From Spirochaetia bacterium (GTDB lineage Bacteria; Spirochaetota; Spirochaetia; Treponematales; Rectinemataceae), in the NCBI GenBank assembly GCA_021286925.1, contig JAJTBL010000091.1, positions 1 through 7,231 of the forward strand: 7,231 nucleotides of DNA, written 5' to 3'. The notes below the pieces were generated by a model. The model searched no databases. It had not been told where the DNA came from and worked only from the letters and a program-made list of their open reading frames with translations. The translations under genes were made by a program, and so were the position numbers. Position 1 is the stretch's first letter. Every line of letters starts with the position of its first letter. Shown here piece after piece: positions 6,201-7,231 of this stretch.

Positions 6201-7231
6201 GCTTCCCGGCCCCTATCCCCGCTTCCAGCCCAAAATCATACCGATCCGTCTGCTCCGTTACCTGCCCCTTCACCGCCCAGACCGTCCCGCTGGATCCCTG
6301 TGCCTTCCCGCTCGCACTATACTTCCCTCGCCCTCCACCTATGTCGAATCCCCCTTCCAGCCCCTTCCCGCTTAACCCCAGTTTCCCGCTGAGCTCCAAA
6401 GCCTCATACCCAATACTCCCCTCGTACCGCACCGCGACATCCCCACGGCGCACCAAAGCCGTACCCTTCACCCCTGCGCGGTCTCCCTTCCCCGTTACCT
6501 TTACCCATGTGTCACTGACATCTACACCCCCTACCTTAGCCCCCGCAGGCCCAAACGCTGTCACTTCCCCCTCATACATCAGCCCGCTGTCTCCCCCTTT
6601 CATCCCAACGCGCACATCCCCCGTATACCGCAGACCCCCAAGCTCTTGCACAAGCCCTGCTTCTGCCGCAATCACCTTCCCAGGCTCAAATTCTCGCAGA
6701 CTGAGCTCCCCTACCACCTGCCCATCTATCCCCGCACGCAACGACCCACTGTACCCTTCACCTTTCAGCGCAACCGCAATCCCTTCACTTCCGCCTTCCC
6801 GGAACCCCGCAAGCCCAAACTTCTGCTCCCGTACTTCATACCCCTTCCCGATAAGCCCGGCCTGACCTTCCCCGCTCCAGCTCATCAACTCCTCATACTC
6901 CCCACGCAGTACCTTCTTAAGCGTCAATACACCCTGCGCTTCCACATACCCATGAACCCGCAGCCCCTCTGCCGCTTCGTATCCCATCACGCCTACCCGT
7001 ACTTTCCCTGTCCCTTCTCCATACCTGACACGTACCTCATACTGCGCCCCATTCCCCCCTCGCTGCCCAGTCCCCGTCAACGAACCCTGCACGCTGACCG
7101 CTCCCTGACCGTATACTCCGCTCACCGGCCCTTTGATCGCATACCCATTCCCGCTGACAGCAATTTCCTTGACCGTAAATCCTTTCCCATCCGCCCGGTA
7201 GCCGCCAACCGTTATTCCCGGCACTGCCTGC
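3232..7231 (-). CDS. tamB: TamB-family translocation and assembly module protein (DUF490), N-terminus missing
   Basis: TamB proteins are inner-membrane-anchored, periplasm-spanning beta-groove proteins of the AsmA/RBG group, linked to outer-membrane protein assembly and lipid transport. The frame is open through the right edge, so the N-terminal anchor is not seen. The GTG at 7224 is an internal Val (context QAVPGITVGG), not a start. I number from that Val. Residues 1-572 are Gly-rich beta repeat (see repeat entries). Residues 573-890 have ordinary composition with repeating short beta-strands (GTLQGTY, ISGKGTFEGG, FSGSYQDGNL). Residues 890-1330 are a recognisable TamB domain (PF04357): DPELFGELELADAAIYSRD, LPETQLIALMSGG (1163-1175), ALGLDIVYI, YMGKYLTDSAFLYAALKF and the ending LSLSWQFQY with a barrel-like aromatic terminus. 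The stop at 3232-3234 is 18 bp before bamA, the standard tamB-bamA linkage in spirochaetes as I recall it. The family call rests on the C-terminal half; the N-terminal part is unlike ordinary TamB in composition. Confidence 0.88.
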   Translation of the reverse strand, partial: QAVPGITVGGYRADGKGFTVKEIAVSGNGYAIKGPVSGVYGQGAVSVQGSLTGTGQRGGNGAQYEVRVRYGEGTGKVRVGVMGYEAAEGLRVHGYVEAQGVLTLKKVLRGEYEELMSWSGEGQAGLIGKGYEVREQKFGLAGFREGGSEGIAVALKGEGYSGSLRAGIDGQVVGELSLREFEPGKVIAAEAGLVQELGGLRYTGDVRVGMKGGDSGLMYEGEVTAFGPAGAKVGGVDVSDTWVKVTGKGDRAGVKGTALVRRGDVAVRYEGSIGYEALELSGKLGLSGKGLEGGFDIGGGRGKYSASGKAQGSSGTVWAVKGQVTEQTDRYDFGLEAGIGAGKLVVAGSYGKAQGWYEGQVKAEGVGFEEIRGLAALAGGGEAEWLKRVEGGTGSIEGSLQGQGKKVSWVIGNAEVRGLVQGTLVQAEARGIVGDEQGYELKELRLGYGAEGVTVSGKGKLSGDYGFRGNLVYKGQGYGIEVGYGKGEVTFKGSYGLSGSLQVAQGSVRGRVQAEGLPLAVGEGLVRLGIDGEFRYGGTGDWEVKGERLQVGYEGAQAVPGITVGGYRADGKGFELAKMTIQSGSDIYDGTLQGTYNSSSLDKLLQIEAALINRNHASEKAIVSYKNVDNQLEATLKLENIDLEHYIPSLTIKGLANCTVDAKGAFSLATLVQTIREKQDLWSILPPATLAFDMKNAEFQNAPFNISGKGTFEGGNLLLNIPALEGLQSKITNANLYLQIPSGNFALDAHASMNLANSLAETDLGINGKVVFAAAEGFAFQRIEIAGNTKNMQYHETSILPWEFSGSYQDGNLNFQGGKGALSLNMLADGTFDLQLVKDLPVLGSFRGSLSPNGSINASVENFKADLKSLGKYLSTKTLDIRQGLLKGNLTIKGPLEDPELFGELELADAAIYSRDLVQGLIGPFTTKLVVNGKNIETPPTEIPLEQGKVTVAATGLFDRWNISDIRLNVSTKPGSIIALSGKIAGITVIDAKAAVDLVLSLNDDIVNTEGKLYLEKGQVLIDPQGFLPENAPPVDENALAFRVKLAMTFGKQLEVFIPDNKIPLVKGFTNPSSFLNLQYDSISQDFSLDGKVDLRTGYVLYYFRNFFLKSGVIEFAENSTKFNPLITATAELRESTLTGPVRITLSAEKASLENLNPRLTSVPFLPETQLIALMSGGVLALDTSKPLDIREAAIASSEFLPQFNIFKTFEQTVRKALGLDIVYIRSSFIQRWLLDLTKPATEPATEDPLARYLDKSEFYMGKYLTDSAFLYAALKFTENPLVSSSRLRLDSEFGIELDAPFGILDWSITPSLSEGSLVTGQKLSLSWQFQY
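5509..5563. repeat. Inner copy of 55-bp exact direct repeat in tamB
   Basis: Identical base for base to 7177-7231, offset 1668 bp (556 codons, same frame). On the minus strand it encodes QAVPGITVGGYRADGKGF. To its left the copies diverge at once (C at 5508 against T at 7176; protein ELAKM against TVKEI). To the right the comparison runs off the window, so 55 bp is a minimum. This copy is also the exact border between the GGG-rich part of tamB and the part with ordinary composition. Confidence 0.95.
5952..5977. repeat. Short tandem duplication, 15-bp period
   Basis: The 11-bp word CCTGCACCAAT occurs at 5952-5962 and 5967-5977, a 15-bp (5-codon) period. On the coding strand it gives LVQG followed by TLVQA. 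It suggests slippage-type growth inside the Gly-rich unit. A related 14-bp word (CTTCCGCCTGCACC) is shared between 5685-5698 and 5946-5959, encoding VQAE both times. Confidence 0.6.
6350..6387 (-). other. Potential G-quadruplex (five G-runs) on tamB coding strand
   Basis: The plus strand has C-runs at 6350-6354, 6361-6364, 6367-6369, 6376-6379 and 6385-6387, separated by 6, 2, 6 and 5 bases. The minus (mRNA-sense) strand therefore meets the usual four-runs-of-three-G, loops-up-to-seven rule with one run to spare. It falls in codons for SGKLGLSGKGLEGG. It is probably a by-product of GGG codon use. Folding is not shown. Confidence 0.5.
7047..7075 (-). other. Potential G-quadruplex on tamB coding strand
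   Basis: The plus strand has C-runs at 7047-7050, 7054-7059, 7066-7068 and 7072-7075, with loops of 3, 6 and 3 bases. The mRNA-sense strand thus carries G4, G3, G6 and G4 runs, a compact motif by the standard pattern. It encodes LTGTGQRGGNGA. It lies in the Gly-rich unit, so if that unit is tandemly repeated the motif would recur every 1668 bp. Confidence 0.55.
7177..7231. repeat. Outer copy of 55-bp exact direct repeat, at the window edge
   Basis: Identical to 5509-5563 over its full visible length and ends exactly at the last base of the window. It encodes QAVPGITVGGYRADGKGF, then continues as TVKEIAVSGNGY on the coding strand. A 55-bp terminal overlap with an internal position is what a de Bruijn assembler using k=55 leaves when a path closes onto itself, so the window end may be an assembly break rather than an arbitrary cut. 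Confidence 0.95.

Larger units (their letters stand above)
5564..7231 (-). repeat. 1668-bp (556-residue) Gly-rich repeat unit within tamB
   Basis: The distance between the two 55-bp copies defines one in-frame unit of 556 codons. Its protein is beta-repeat in character, with alternating hydrophobic/polar residues and Gly turns such as GVTVSGKGKLSGDYGF and GKGEVTFKGSYGLSGSL. About 25 of the first 100 residues are Gly, against about 5 in the 100 residues after 573. Cys is absent and His appears once. At least half of Gly codons are GGG. The coding strand is strongly G over C: at 5701-5760 the plus strand has 27 C and 8 G, while at 4501-4560 it has 17 C and 16 G. The unit looks internally like several diverged TamB-type repeats: GKGFTVKEIAVSGNGY resembles EQGYELKELRLGYGAEG. 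Whether more units follow beyond the edge cannot be seen. Confidence 0.6.

Noticed and set aside
6341..6865. 174-codon plus-strand frame rich in Pro and Ser
   Set aside because: It is antisense to tamB. The C-rich plus strand lacks stops because the sense strand is built of GGG-rich codons; the low-complexity Pro/Ser product is a mirror of that.
7222..7224. GTG as the start of tamB
   Set aside because: The codon is the Val of a repeated VPGITVGG segment, which also occurs internally, and the frame stays open to the edge with no signal anchor.
5564..7231. CRISPR array or non-coding satellite as explanation of the C-rich repeat region
   Set aside because: There are no short regular repeats with spacers, and a single open frame in phase with the TamB domain runs through all of it.

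Overview
The window holds the downstream part of an outer-membrane biogenesis operon, read entirely on the minus strand (right to left): tamB (C-terminal 1,332 or so residues; the N-terminus lies beyond the right edge), then bamA, then skp/ompH. The gaps are short (about 18 and 23 bp), each of the last two genes has its own Shine-Dalgarno, and no promoter is visible between them, so they are probably co-transcribed from a promoter outside the window. A short piece of a convergent plus-strand gene occupies the left edge.

The order tamB-bamA-skp, five POTRA domains in BamA and the style of the proteins recall the Treponema pallidum locus TP0325-TP0326-TP0327, so a spirochaete-like diderm is my best guess (inference from remembered synteny, not a search). 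In that locus I recall mutS following on the same strand; here a convergent gene follows instead.

Layout: 2-133 (+) tail of an unidentified gene; 131-150 weak possible terminator hairpin between the convergent genes; 161-679 (-) periplasmic chaperone Skp/OmpH; 703-3213 (-) BamA; 3232-7231 (-) TamB, open at the right edge. There is no intergenic stretch above 30 bp.

The proteins would cooperate in moving material to the outer membrane: Skp holds unfolded barrel proteins in the periplasm, BamA folds them into the outer membrane, and TamB forms a long beta-rich groove spanning the periplasm.

The unusual part is the right-hand 1.7 kb. A 55-bp exact direct repeat lies at 5509-5563 and again at the very end of the window, 7177-7231. 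The offset is 1668 bp, exactly 556 codons and in frame. Everything from the inner copy to the edge encodes a glycine-rich (about 25% Gly), GGG-codon-rich, strongly strand-skewed version of the TamB repeat, and the style switches to ordinary exactly at the inner copy. This looks like the last unit of an in-frame array of very long repeats inside tamB. The array may have been collapsed by assembly, so the true length of this TamB is unknown.
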